From Selenomonas sputigena (lineage in GTDB: Bacteria; Bacillota; Negativicutes; Selenomonadales; Selenomonadaceae), in NCBI RefSeq assembly GCF_026015965.1, contig NZ_CP110383.1, forward strand, positions 186,001 through 250,000: a DNA stretch of 64,000 bases, written 5' to 3'. The notes beneath the pieces were generated by a model. The model made no database searches, was not told the DNA's origin, and saw nothing but the letters and a program-made list of their open reading frames with translations. Positions 35,002 through 42,698 of this stretch are shown here, in pieces (the stretch's first letter is position 1; each line of letters begins with the position of its first letter). The translations under genes and the position numbers were made by a program.

Positions 35002-35492
35002 CCTTTCGCAAGATGCTGCCCACGGACGCCGCTGCCGTCGAGAAGGTGGAGCTGGCGTGCTTTTCCATGCCGTGGTCGCGCGAGTCTTTCTGGGAGGAGG
35101 CCGCGCAGGAAGCGGCTTACTACTTGTTGGCGCTCGACGACGGAGAAGTCATCGGCTACGTCGGCGTCTGGCTGCTCGGCGAGGAGGGCCACATCACGAA
35201 CGTCGCCGTTGCGCCCGAGATGCGCCGGCGCGGCGTCGGCGCAGCGCTGCTCGCAGAACTCATGCGGATTGTTTTGGAGCGCAGCGTGCGCAGCATGACG
35301 CTTGAAGTGCGTCCGTCGAACGAGGCGGCGCTCGCGCTCTACAAGAAGTTCGGCTTTCGGAGCGTCGGCAGGCGGCCGCACTACTATACGGATAATGCGG
35401 AGGATGCGGAAATCCTCTGGAACACGGACATTGAAGCGACGCTCGCCACACTCGGCGGGACGGACGGAAAAGGAGATGAGGCGCATGGATAA
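34995..35492 (+). CDS. rimI: GNAT N-acetyltransferase, RimI-like
   Basis: The 165-residue GNAT protein has FSMPWSRESFWEE, VIGYVGVWLLGEEGHITNVAV and the acetyl-CoA loop MRRRGVGAALL, then TLEVRPSNEAALALYKKFGF. RimI acetylates the N-terminal alanine of ribosomal protein S18 in E. coli; clustering with tsaB and tsaD is typical. Start at ATG 34995 overlapping tsaB; the GGGGG tract upstream serves as ribosome site. The last eight bases overlap tsaD. Confidence 0.9.
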   Translation: MLTFRKMLPTDAAAVEKVELACFSMPWSRESFWEEAAQEAAYYLLALDDGEVIGYVGVWLLGEEGHITNVAVAPEMRRRGVGAALLAELMRIVLERSVRSMTLEVRPSNEAALALYKKFGFRSVGRRPHYYTDNAEDAEILWNTDIEATLATLGGTDGKGDEAHG

Positions 35493-36516
35493 GGACATCT
35501 TGACGCTCGCCATCGAGACGAGCTGCGACGAGACGTCCGCCGCCGTGCTGCGCGGCGGGCGCGAAATCTTGTCGAACATCATTGCGACGCAGATCCCCGT
35601 GCATCAAAAGTACGGCGGCGTCGTGCCCGAGATCGCGTCGCGCTGTCATATTGTGAACATCGTGCCCGTCATCGACGAGGCGCTCAAGGAGGCGGGCGTC
35701 GCCAAGGAGGAGGTCGGTCAAGTTGCCGTCACCTACGGACCGGGGCTTGTCGGCGCGCTGCTCGTCGGCGTCGCCGCCGCCAAGGGGCTTTCCTTCTCGC
35801 TCGGCGTGCCGCTCATCGGCGTCAATCATCTCGAAGGCCATATCTTTGCGAATTTCTTGAGTTCGCCGGAGCTTGCGCCGCCGTTTGTGGCGCTCGTCGC
35901 TTCGGGAGGGCACACGGCGCTCGTCCACGTCAAGGATTACAACCATTTCACCTTGCTCGGGCAGACGCGCGACGATGCGGCGGGCGAGGCGTTTGACAAG
36001 GTGGCTCGCGTGCTCGGGCTGCCGTATCCGGGCGGCCCCGAGATCGACCGCCTCGCGAAAGAAGGCGATGCCGCGGCCATTGACTTTCCGCGCGCCTTGG
36101 AAGAAGAGGGCAACTACGAGTTCAGTTTCAGCGGTCTGAAATCTGCCGTCTTAAACTATCTGAACTCGATGAAGCTCAAGAAGATCGAGGTCAATGCCGC
36201 CGACGTCGCAGCGTCGTTTCAGAACGCCGTCATCGAGACGCTCGTCGAGAAGTCGCTCGCGGCTCTGCGTGAGACGGGGCTGAGGACGCTGGTTTTGGCG
36301 GGCGGCGTCGCGGCGAACAGCTCGCTCGAAGGGCGGCTTCGCCAGGCGGCAGCGGAGAGTGGCGTCGAGTTCCATTATCCGGGGCTTCGGCTCTGCACGG
36401 ACAATGCGGCGATGATCGGCTGCCGCGCCTACTATCAGGCTCTGGCGGGCGGCTTCTCAGACTCTCATCTGAATGCCGTGCCGGGGCTTTCGCTGCGCGA
36501 TGTGGGCGGGGCGTGA
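35485..36516 (+). CDS. tsaD: tRNA N6-adenosine threonylcarbamoyltransferase TsaD
   Basis: The 343-residue ASKHA enzyme has AIETSCDETSAAV, iron-ligand HLEGH (His115, His119), ASGGHT, GEAFDKVAR, FSGLKSAV, and GGVAANSSL near the C terminus. It transfers the threonylcarbamoyl group to A37. I place the start at ATG 35485 (AAAGGAG upstream), within the end of rimI; the frame is open further upstream only because of the overlap. Bases 36517-36622 downstream have no clear terminator. Confidence 0.95.
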   Translation: MDKDILTLAIETSCDETSAAVLRGGREILSNIIATQIPVHQKYGGVVPEIASRCHIVNIVPVIDEALKEAGVAKEEVGQVAVTYGPGLVGALLVGVAAAKGLSFSLGVPLIGVNHLEGHIFANFLSSPELAPPFVALVASGGHTALVHVKDYNHFTLLGQTRDDAAGEAFDKVARVLGLPYPGGPEIDRLAKEGDAAAIDFPRALEEEGNYEFSFSGLKSAVLNYLNSMKLKKIEVNAADVAASFQNAVIETLVEKSLAALRETGLRTLVLAGGVAANSSLEGRLRQAAAESGVEFHYPGLRLCTDNAAMIGCRAYYQALAGGFSDSHLNAVPGLSLRDVGGA

Positions 36517-36622
36517 AGCATGTTTCCGATGCTCGCTGCACGATGGACGAAAGACGAGGCAAGAGCGATGATTCCTAGCATTTCGCTTGGTCATCCTCCA
36601 AGAAATGGCAAAATAATTTCAG

Positions 36623-36651
36623 TTGCGCTTTTTGTTTGAATCTGCTAGAAT
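36623..36651 (+). promoter_or_regulatory. Predicted promoter of the zinc-ribbon gene
   Basis: TTGCGC (36623-36628) and TAGAAT (36646-36651) with a 17-base spacer, about 97 bases upstream of the ATG at 36748. Confidence 0.6.
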
Positions 36652-36747
36652 GGGTAGGCAAGCGCAGGTTTGGACATGCCAAACCGTCGGTGCGTGCAGC
36701 GTCCGAGAGGGACGTTTTCACATAATTATCAGCAAGGGAGATATTTC

Positions 36748-37035
36748 ATGGAGTTCCAGGACAGGACATTGGTTTGCAAGGATTGTGGCAAGGAGTTCAC
36801 GTTCACCGCAGGTGAGCAGGAGTTCTACAAGGAGAAGGGGTTTGAGAATGATCCGGTTCGCTGCCGCGACTGCCGCGGAAAGAGACGCCGCAGCCATGAT
36901 GGCGACAGCGGTGAGCGCACGATGTTCCAGGTGACATGCGCTGCCTGCGGCAAGGAGACGGAAGTTCCGTTCGAGCCGAAGGATGACCGCCCGGTCTACT
37001 GCCGCGATTGCTTCGCTGCCAGAAGGGGCAGGTAA
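36748..37035 (+). CDS. Small zinc-ribbon protein
   Basis: The 95-residue protein has four CxxC pairs: Cys10/13 (CKDC), Cys39/42 (CRDC), Cys64/67 (CAAC) and Cys85/88 (CRDC), which would build two zinc ribbons. The first half (LVCKDCGKEFTFTAGEQEFY) matches the probable zinc-ribbon (zf-trcl-like) family common in Firmicutes, and the second repeats the pattern. Molecular function is unknown; nucleic-acid or protein binding is likely. The GGGAG site before ATG 36748 sets the start. Confidence 0.85.
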   Translation: MEFQDRTLVCKDCGKEFTFTAGEQEFYKEKGFENDPVRCRDCRGKRRRSHDGDSGERTMFQVTCAACGKETEVPFEPKDDRPVYCRDCFAARRGR

Positions 37036-37123
37036 GCCGAAGCTTTGCACGCCTTTGTCCGATGGAAGCCTGCGGGATGGTTTCCTTATCTCGGATAAGA
37101 CGCAAACTTTCGTAGCATAAGGT

Positions 37124-37187
37124 ACAGTCTCCTCTTGTTTTATATGCTAAGATGGTAAGGATGGCATATAAGATGAGAGGAGACTGT
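37124..37187 (+). promoter_or_regulatory. Nested inverted repeat covering the flavodoxin ribosome site
   Basis: The outer arms ACAGTCTCCTCT (37124-37135) and AGAGGAGACTGT (37176-37187) pair perfectly over 12 bases. The inner arms TTATATGC (37140-37147) and GCATATAA (37164-37171) pair over eight. The 3' outer arm contains the GAGGAG ribosome site of the gene starting at 37193. In RNA the fold would hide that site; as DNA it could be an operator. Confidence 0.7.
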
Positions 37188-37192
37188 TTTTT

Positions 37193-37738
37193 ATGAAAGA
37201 ATGGTGCGTGATTTATTCGTCGCTTACGGGAAATACGAAGCTCGTCGCCGAAGCGATGGCGGAGGAAGCAGACGCCGACATCTTCTCTGTGGCAGAAGCG
37301 CCGGAAGACCTCTCGGGCTACGAGGCCGTGGCGCTCGGCTACTGGCTGCGGCTCGGTGCGCCCGATCCGAAGATGCTCGCGCTCCTGCCAAAGATCGAGG
37401 GAAAGGACGTCGTGTTTTTCCAGACGCACGGCACAGATCCAGGCAGTGAGCATGCCGTCACGGCGTTCGCGCGTGCAGGATATGCGCTCGGCGCGGACTG
37501 CTATATCGCGGGCACATTCTCTTGCCAGGGCAAGATCAATCCGAAGATCGTCGAAAAGCGCAAGAAGGAAGCTGCCGCAGAGGATGACCCGCACGCGGGA
37601 AAGAAGGCGCAGGCGCGTTGGCAGAGAGCCGCGAGCCACCCCGACGCAGAGGATCTGCAAAGGGCGCACGATTTCATGCGCGTGATGCTGGAAAAGCGGT
37701 TGAAGCGAAAGGCGCGGCTCGAAGCAGGCAAGATGTAA
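37193..37738 (+). CDS. Flavodoxin-family protein
   Basis: The 181-residue protein has a flavodoxin-like FMN loop YSSLTGNTKLVAEA (9-22), a GYWLRLGAPDPKML segment and VVFFQTHGTDPGSEHAV. It should carry electrons or bind FMN in the cytoplasm. Members of this flavodoxin group lack fused oxidase domains, and the C-terminal 50 residues are highly charged. It is single-gene, with the inverted repeat over its ribosome site and a hairpin downstream at 37754. The exact redox partner is unknown. Confidence 0.85.
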   Translation: MKEWCVIYSSLTGNTKLVAEAMAEEADADIFSVAEAPEDLSGYEAVALGYWLRLGAPDPKMLALLPKIEGKDVVFFQTHGTDPGSEHAVTAFARAGYALGADCYIAGTFSCQGKINPKIVEKRKKEAAAEDDPHAGKKAQARWQRAASHPDAEDLQRAHDFMRVMLEKRLKRKARLEAGKM

Positions 37739-37753
37739 TACGGATGGAATGCA

Positions 37754-37784
37754 GGGGGAGTGTACATGGACGCTTCCCCTTTTC
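37754..37784 (+). terminator. Probable Rho-independent terminator
   Basis: GGGGGAGTGT and ACGCTTCCCC form an imperfect stem (about 8 of 10 pairs) followed by TTTTC, 15 bases after the flavodoxin stop. Confidence 0.55.
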
Positions 37785-37835
37785 ATGTTCTTGTGCTATA
37801 CTTTCCTTAATGATTTCTTATGGAGGCGGTGGCTG

Positions 37836-38951
37836 ATGGAGAGGAAGATCCTCTTGAATCCGGGTCCGGCGACGACGACGGATACGGTGAAGATGGCACA
37901 GGTCGTGCCCGATATTTGTCCGCGCGAAGAAGAGTTCGGCGATGTCATGCGCGAGGTGGCGCAGGGGCTTTTGAAGATCGTTCATGCCGATGCGAAGGAG
38001 TTTTCGTGCGTGCTCTTCTGCGGCTCGGGCACGCTCAACATGGACGTGTGCCTGAACTCGCTTCTGCCTGCGCGAAAGAAGGTGCTCGTCGTCAACAACG
38101 GCGCGTATTCTGCGCGTGCCGTTGCTATCTGCCGCGCATACGGACTTCCCCATATCGACCTTCGCTCGTCGGTCGAAGACGTGCCCAATCTTGCGGCGAT
38201 CGAGCGTGCGCTCGCGGACGATCCCGACATCGCTCTCGTCTATACGACGCACCACGAGACGGGCACGGGCGTCCTAAACCCCGTCCGCGAGATCGGTGCG
38301 CTCGCGCATGCGCACGGCGCGGCGTTCGTCGTCGATACGACTTCGACCTATGCGATGCTGCCCTTTTCGATGGAAGAGGCGAACATCGACTTCTGCATGG
38401 CGTCGGCGCAGAAGGGACTGCAGGCGATGACGGGGCTTTCCTTTGTCATCGGCCGCACCTCGCTCATCGAGGAGTCGAAGGATTATCCCGTGCGCTCGTA
38501 TTACTGCAATCTCTACCAGCAGTATGCGTACTTTGAAAAGACGGGTCAGATGCAGTTCACACCGCCCGTGCAGACGATCTATGCGGCGAAGCAGGCGCTC
38601 GCCGAATACTTCGCCGAGGGCGAGGCGGCGAAGGCGGCGCGCCATGCGCGGGTGGCGCAGGCGATTCATCGCGGGCTTGCGGCTCTGGGGCTGAAGGAGG
38701 CGATCCGCCCGGAGATTCAGTCGGGACTCGTCGTCTCCGTGCTTTATCCTGCGGATGAGCACTGGGATTTTGACCGCGTGCACGACTACTGCTATGCGCA
38801 TGGCTTCACGATCTATCCGGGCAAGATGCAGGAGAAGGGGACGTTTCGCCTGTGCGCGCTCGGCGCGATCGACGAGGCGGATATTGAGAAGTTTTTCCGC
38901 GTGCTGAGAGAAGCTCTTGCGGAATTGGGTATGGTTTTGCCGAAGGAATGA
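37836..38951 (+). CDS. 2-aminoethylphosphonate-pyruvate transaminase family enzyme
   Basis: The 371-residue fold-type I PLP enzyme opens with LLNPGPATTTDTVK, has SGTLNMDVCLNSLL, YTTHHETGTGVLNPVREIG, VVDTTSTYAM and the PLP lysine Lys193 in SAQKGLQAM. It interconverts 2-aminoethylphosphonate and phosphonoacetaldehyde. With the phosphonopyruvate decarboxylase 790 bases downstream the direction is probably biosynthetic (AepZ-like), supplying aminoethylphosphonate for surface decoration. No PhnX hydrolase is present to suggest catabolism. The start follows GGAGGCGG; a weak TATACT -10 lies at 37797. Confidence 0.88.
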   Translation: MERKILLNPGPATTTDTVKMAQVVPDICPREEEFGDVMREVAQGLLKIVHADAKEFSCVLFCGSGTLNMDVCLNSLLPARKKVLVVNNGAYSARAVAICRAYGLPHIDLRSSVEDVPNLAAIERALADDPDIALVYTTHHETGTGVLNPVREIGALAHAHGAAFVVDTTSTYAMLPFSMEEANIDFCMASAQKGLQAMTGLSFVIGRTSLIEESKDYPVRSYYCNLYQQYAYFEKTGQMQFTPPVQTIYAAKQALAEYFAEGEAAKAARHARVAQAIHRGLAALGLKEAIRPEIQSGLVVSVLYPADEHWDFDRVHDYCYAHGFTIYPGKMQEKGTFRLCALGAIDEADIEKFFRVLREALAELGMVLPKE

Positions 38952-38987
38952 AACGGCAATGAATGGGACAGGAGAGACAGAAGAGAG

Positions 38988-39716
38988 ATGAATCGCTGGC
39001 AGGAAATCTGGAATAAGAGAAGTGCACAGCTTGCAGGCATTGATCGCTCGGACAAGCGGGCGATGCTCTTGGAACTCAAGCGCATCAATGGCTTTGATGT
39101 GACGGGTGGCGGCATACCGTATGAATCACTTCTAAAGCAGTATGAGGAAACGAAGGCGGCGCTTCGTTTGCCCGCAGGTGGCAGCATATTCGAGGTCGGC
39201 TGCGGTGCAGGAGCAAATCTTTGGCTTTTTCGACTCGATGGGTTCGCTGTCGGCGGTCTCGATTATTCGGAGAAGCTTATTTCTATCATGAGGGACGTAT
39301 TTGCTGAAGGAACTCTGCGGGAAAGCCTTTGTGATGAAGCGAAAAATCTGCCCACGAAAGAAAAATATGACGGCGTGCTGGCGAATAGTGTCTTCTCCTA
39401 TTTTCCCGATGAATCCTATGCGGAAACTGTGCTGGAAAAAATGCTCGAAAAGACATGCGGCAGCATCGTCCTCCTCGATGTGCATGACGTCGAGAAGAGA
39501 GCGGATTTTCTGAGTGCGCGCCGTATGATCGATCCGGACTACGACGAGCGGTATAAGAACCTTGACAAGTTCTTTTACCGGAGGTCGTTCTTTGATGAAT
39601 TTGCCAAAAAGCATGATCTTTCCATTGTCTTTGCAGATTCGACAATCGAAGGTTATTGGAACAATCCGTTCATCTATCATGTATATTTCCATCGCAAGGA
39701 AGAGTCAGAGAGATGA
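38988..39716 (+). CDS. Class I SAM-dependent methyltransferase
   Basis: The 242-residue protein has motif I IFEVGCGAGANLWLF (about 64-78), the acidic strand-2 end GGLDYS, and VLANSVFSYFPD as motif IV. The C-terminal half is family-specific and has no assignable substrate. It lies between the two aminoethylphosphonate genes (36 and 24 bases away), so N-methylation of aminoethylphosphonate or of its conjugate is a reasonable inference. It could equally be a passenger gene. Confidence 0.8.
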   Translation: MNRWQEIWNKRSAQLAGIDRSDKRAMLLELKRINGFDVTGGGIPYESLLKQYEETKAALRLPAGGSIFEVGCGAGANLWLFRLDGFAVGGLDYSEKLISIMRDVFAEGTLRESLCDEAKNLPTKEKYDGVLANSVFSYFPDESYAETVLEKMLEKTCGSIVLLDVHDVEKRADFLSARRMIDPDYDERYKNLDKFFYRRSFFDEFAKKHDLSIVFADSTIEGYWNNPFIYHVYFHRKEESER

Positions 39717-39740
39717 TCTGCGGGAGAAGGGGGAGGTATT

Positions 39741-40859
39741 ATGCAGGCGACGGAGTTTTTGGACATCTTGGGCGCGGACTTTTTCGTCGGCGTGCCCGAC
39801 TCGCAGCTGCGCGCTCTTTGCGACGCTTTGATGGAGCGATACGGCAATCATGCGCCGCACATCATCGCGGCGAACGAGGGGACGGCGGCGGGAATCGCGG
39901 CGGGGCATTATCTCGCGACGGGGCGCTCGCCGCTCGTCTATTTGCAGAACAGCGGTGAGGGCAACATCGTCAATGCACTCGCGTCGCTGCTGCACGAGAA
40001 GGCGTACGCGATCCCGCTGATCTTCGTCATCGGCTGGCGCGGCGAGCCGGGCGTGAAGGACGAGCCGCAGCACGCCTATCAGGGCGAGGTGACGCTTCCG
40101 CTGCTCGAACTTCTGCAGGTCGAGCATTTCGTGCTCGCGAAGGAGACGGGAGGAGAAGACGTGCGCGCTGCCATGGAACGTTTCCGCTCGTCTTTGGAGG
40201 CAGGGCGTTCGGTGGCCTTTGTCGTTCGAAAGGGCGCGCTCACGCACGACACGAAGGTTTCCTACAAAAACGGCTATGCGCTGCGCCGTGAGGAGGCGAT
40301 TCGCACGATCCTCGACGCCGCAGACGAGAGCGATGTCTTCGTCTCGACGACAGGCAAGGCGAGCCGCGAGCTTTTCGAGCTTCGCGAGGAGCGCGGCGAG
40401 GGGCACGAGCGCGATTTTTTGACGATCGGCTCGATGGGGCACAGCTCGTCCATCGCGCTCGGCATTGCGCTCGAAAGGAAGGGGCGGCGCACGTGGTGCC
40501 TCGACGGCGACGGCGCCTTCCTCATGCACATGGGCGCGGCCGCTGTCATCGCTGCCGCAAAGCCATCGAACTTTTGCCACGTCGTCTTGAACAACGAGGC
40601 GCACGAGAGCGTCGGCGGCATGCCGACGGCGGCTTCCTACATCGACTTTCCGGCGCTCGCGCGTGCGCTTGGCTACGCCGCCGCACAGCGTGCGAAAGAT
40701 GGCGAGGAGCTTGCCGCCGCCTTGGAGGAGATGAAAGGGCAGGCAGGATCGTGCTTTTTGGAGGTGCGATGCGCCGTCGGCTCGCGTGCCGACCTCGGCC
40801 GGCCGACGATCCCTCCAAAGGCCAACAAGCTAGCAATGATGCGTTTTCTCAGCCTTTAA
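39741..40859 (+). CDS. aepY: Phosphonopyruvate decarboxylase
   Basis: The 372-residue TPP enzyme is the compact two-domain type: FFVGVPDSQLRALCD and the conserved glutamate in ANEGTAAGIAAG, VYLQNSGEGN, GWRGEPGVKDEPQH, then the TPP site WCLDGDGAFLMHMG and NNEAHESVGG. This pattern is specific for phosphonopyruvate decarboxylase, which makes phosphonoacetaldehyde and pulls the unfavourable PEP mutase step forward. No PEP mutase gene is visible in the window. The ATG follows GGGGGAGG. Confidence 0.92.
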   Translation: MQATEFLDILGADFFVGVPDSQLRALCDALMERYGNHAPHIIAANEGTAAGIAAGHYLATGRSPLVYLQNSGEGNIVNALASLLHEKAYAIPLIFVIGWRGEPGVKDEPQHAYQGEVTLPLLELLQVEHFVLAKETGGEDVRAAMERFRSSLEAGRSVAFVVRKGALTHDTKVSYKNGYALRREEAIRTILDAADESDVFVSTTGKASRELFELREERGEGHERDFLTIGSMGHSSSIALGIALERKGRRTWCLDGDGAFLMHMGAAAVIAAAKPSNFCHVVLNNEAHESVGGMPTAASYIDFPALARALGYAAAQRAKDGEELAAALEEMKGQAGSCFLEVRCAVGSRADLGRPTIPPKANKLAMMRFLSL

Positions 40860-40887
40860 TTGATAGCAGATACTGTCCGGTATACCC

Positions 40888-40916
40888 TTGACAAATGGTA
40901 GGATAATCGGTATGAT
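40888..40916 (+). promoter_or_regulatory. Promoter of the HMA2/ATPase operon
   Basis: Consensus TTGACA (40888-40893) and TATGAT (40911-40916) with 17-base spacing, 29 bases after the aepY stop. The second HMA2 operon has an equally strong TTGACA/TATAAT promoter at 54788. Confidence 0.8.
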
Positions 40917-40998
40917 AGGAAAAGACGTTGACGCGAAGAAAGTGCCGAAGAAGCGGTCTTTCGAGTCGACACTTTTGAATTTTAGGAGGATGAATATT

Positions 40999-41217
40999 AT
41001 GGGTACGATTTTCTCTAAGAGCGATTTCTGGATTGGTCTTGCTGTCGGCGCTGTCGCAGGCGTTTTTGGCTATCGCTTCATGCAGGAGCGCGAGCAGCAG
41101 ATGATGGCGATTCAGCAGGGTGCTCCTGCAGCGCAGGTGCCGCTTGCTGAGCTTCAGCGCCAGAAGGAAGAGCTTGAGGACCTCATCGCTGCGCAGGAAG
41201 CCGGCGCGAACCAGTAA
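40999..41217 (+). CDS. Small membrane protein with C-terminal coiled coil, linked to HMA2 genes
   Basis: The 72-residue protein has one N-terminal hydrophobic helix (WIGLAVGAVAGVFGYRF) and a Gln/Glu-rich helical tail (LAELQRQKEELEDLIAAQEA). A clear paralogue sits at 54932, also directly upstream of an HMA2 gene, so the pairing is functional rather than accidental. It may anchor or scaffold the metal-binding partners at the membrane, which is inference. TAGGAGG nine bases before ATG 40999 fixes the start. Confidence 0.75.
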   Translation: MGTIFSKSDFWIGLAVGAVAGVFGYRFMQEREQQMMAIQQGAPAAQVPLAELQRQKEELEDLIAAQEAGANQ

Positions 41218-41229
41218 GGGAAACATAAG

Positions 41230-41296
41230 AGGGGCTGCGACAGGCAAATGCTCGTATCGTCATGGCATATTGCGTGCGCAGCCCCTTTCCTGTTTT
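41230..41296 (+). terminator. Hairpin/attenuator between the small membrane protein and HMA2 genes
   Basis: AGGGGCTGCG (41230-41239) pairs perfectly with CGCAGCCCCT (41277-41286) and is followed by TTCCTGTTTT. Placed 12 bases after the first gene, it should reduce read-through so that the small protein is made in excess. Confidence 0.65.
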
Positions 41297-41330
41297 GCTG
41301 TTGATAACGAATTGCATGAAGGAGGACGCT

Positions 41331-41855
41331 ATGGCAAAGATTTCTTTAGGCTTGCCGCTGGCAGCGGCTGCCGCAGGCACGGTCGTGACGCTCTTTGTTC
41401 CGGCGAAGCGTCTGCATATCGTCTGTGGCACGGCGTGGGCGGCACTCTCGCTCGTTCACGCTTGGCAGTATCGCAAAAAGCTCGCGAAAGATCTTGCGAT
41501 GCCGTTCGGCGCAAGTCTCAAGCAAAATGTGATGAAGAAGATTGACGAGGGGCTTCAGAAGCTGCCGCTGCCGCCGACGAAGCTCGGCGCACTCATCGGC
41601 TCGATGCGCCCTGCCGCCTATACGCCGGGCAGGATGCGCCTCTACAGCCGTTCACTCATGGGAAACGAGAAGCTTAGAGAGCAGATTCTTGCGTACTTCG
41701 CCGACTGTCCCGAGGTGGACAAGGTCGAGTGCAGTACGCTCACCGGCTCCGTGCTCATCACCTATGAGCCGGAATTTTTTGCTGAGAACGAAGAGCTTTC
41801 ACAGATTGAAACGTATGTGAAGCATCATGTGCAGATGGCACAGGGGAGGAGTTAA
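41331..41855 (+). CDS. HMA2-type domain membrane protein
   Basis: The 174-residue protein has two hydrophobic segments near the N terminus (LGLPLAAAAAGTVVTLFVP; IVCGTAWAALSLVHAW), then a ferredoxin-fold HMA2-like domain (TPGRMRLYSRSLMGNEKLREQI, VDKVECSTLTGSVLITYEP). The canonical CxxC metal site of HMA domains is absent. It probably serves the P-type ATPase encoded downstream as a docking or regulatory partner. Start at ATG 41331 behind AAGGAGGA. Confidence 0.75.
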   Translation: MAKISLGLPLAAAAAGTVVTLFVPAKRLHIVCGTAWAALSLVHAWQYRKKLAKDLAMPFGASLKQNVMKKIDEGLQKLPLPPTKLGALIGSMRPAAYTPGRMRLYSRSLMGNEKLREQILAYFADCPEVDKVECSTLTGSVLITYEPEFFAENEELSQIETYVKHHVQMAQGRS

Positions 41856-41861
41856 ATCTTT

Positions 41862-42698
41862 ATGTCTTATATGTCTGGTTTGATGATCGGCACGGCCCTT
41901 GTCCAAGGCCTCGGCAGCATGCTTTCGGGCGGCGCTTCTGCAGGCATGGGCGGCGGCATGGGCATGGGCAGGAGCGCGGGCATGAGCGGTCTTTTCGGCA
42001 TGGCGTCCGGCATGGGGCGGGGCGGCATGGGCAGAAGTTCCGGCATGAGCGGACTCTTTAACATGATGCCGACGGGCATGGGCAGCGGCATGAGCAGCAT
42101 GTTCGGTCAAGGCAGGGGACGCGGCAAGGGCATGGCGCAGGACGCGTCCGGCTCTGCAGCCGTGTCTGCACCGGCAATGCCAGCTTTCGCGCTGAAGAGT
42201 GCCGTGCCCGGGCGCAGGCGCTACTATGCGGCGGCCCTGCAGGGGAACGAGGAGCTGGCAAAGCTTCTGGAGAAGAACCTTGGCCGCATCGCCTTCATCG
42301 ATTCCGTCAAGGCGTCGAGTGTCACGGGCAGTCTGCTCGTCTGCTATACGGGCGATGAGGGAGCTGTCGATCGCCTGATGGCGGATCTTGGCAAGCGCGT
42401 CTTTGGTGCTACGGAGCATGCGGGTTTTAATCTGCCGCAGGGGCTTTCCGATTTGCTCCCTGCGGCAGGCGTCACTCAGCCGCTCGCTGAACTCGGTGCA
42501 AGCATCCGCCGCGCAGCAGGCGCGGCGAACGTATGGCTGCACGAGAAGACGCATGGCTGGCTCGATTTCCCGTCGGTATTCGCTCTCGGCTTCATCGTGC
42601 GCGGCTTGCGCAAGATCCTGCTCTATGAACAGCGGCCGTCGGGTCCTCAGATGCTTTGGTGGGCATTCTCGATCTTGAAAGGATGGAAGATGATATGA
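41862..42698 (+). CDS. Gly/Met-rich HMA2-type domain protein
   Basis: The 278-residue protein has a low-complexity N-terminal region (about 20-95) made of repeated GMG, SGMSGLF and GMGRG units with some 20 methionines. An HMA2-like domain follows (about 110-185; PGRRRYYAAALQGNEELAKLL, VKASSVTGSLLVCY), then a C-terminal hydrophobic segment. Methionine-rich stretches often bind Cu(I) or other soft metals, so metal capture for the adjacent ATPase is plausible but not shown. The gene overlaps the ATPase gene by four bases (ATGA). Confidence 0.72.
   Translation: MSYMSGLMIGTALVQGLGSMLSGGASAGMGGGMGMGRSAGMSGLFGMASGMGRGGMGRSSGMSGLFNMMPTGMGSGMSSMFGQGRGRGKGMAQDASGSAAVSAPAMPAFALKSAVPGRRRYYAAALQGNEELAKLLEKNLGRIAFIDSVKASSVTGSLLVCYTGDEGAVDRLMADLGKRVFGATEHAGFNLPQGLSDLLPAAGVTQPLAELGASIRRAAGAANVWLHEKTHGWLDFPSVFALGFIVRGLRKILLYEQRPSGPQMLWWAFSILKGWKMI

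Noticed and set aside
41930-42110. GGCATGGGC-type repeats considered as a tandem repeat or CRISPR-like array
   Set aside because: They are codons of the Gly/Met-rich protein, irregular in length and without spacers.
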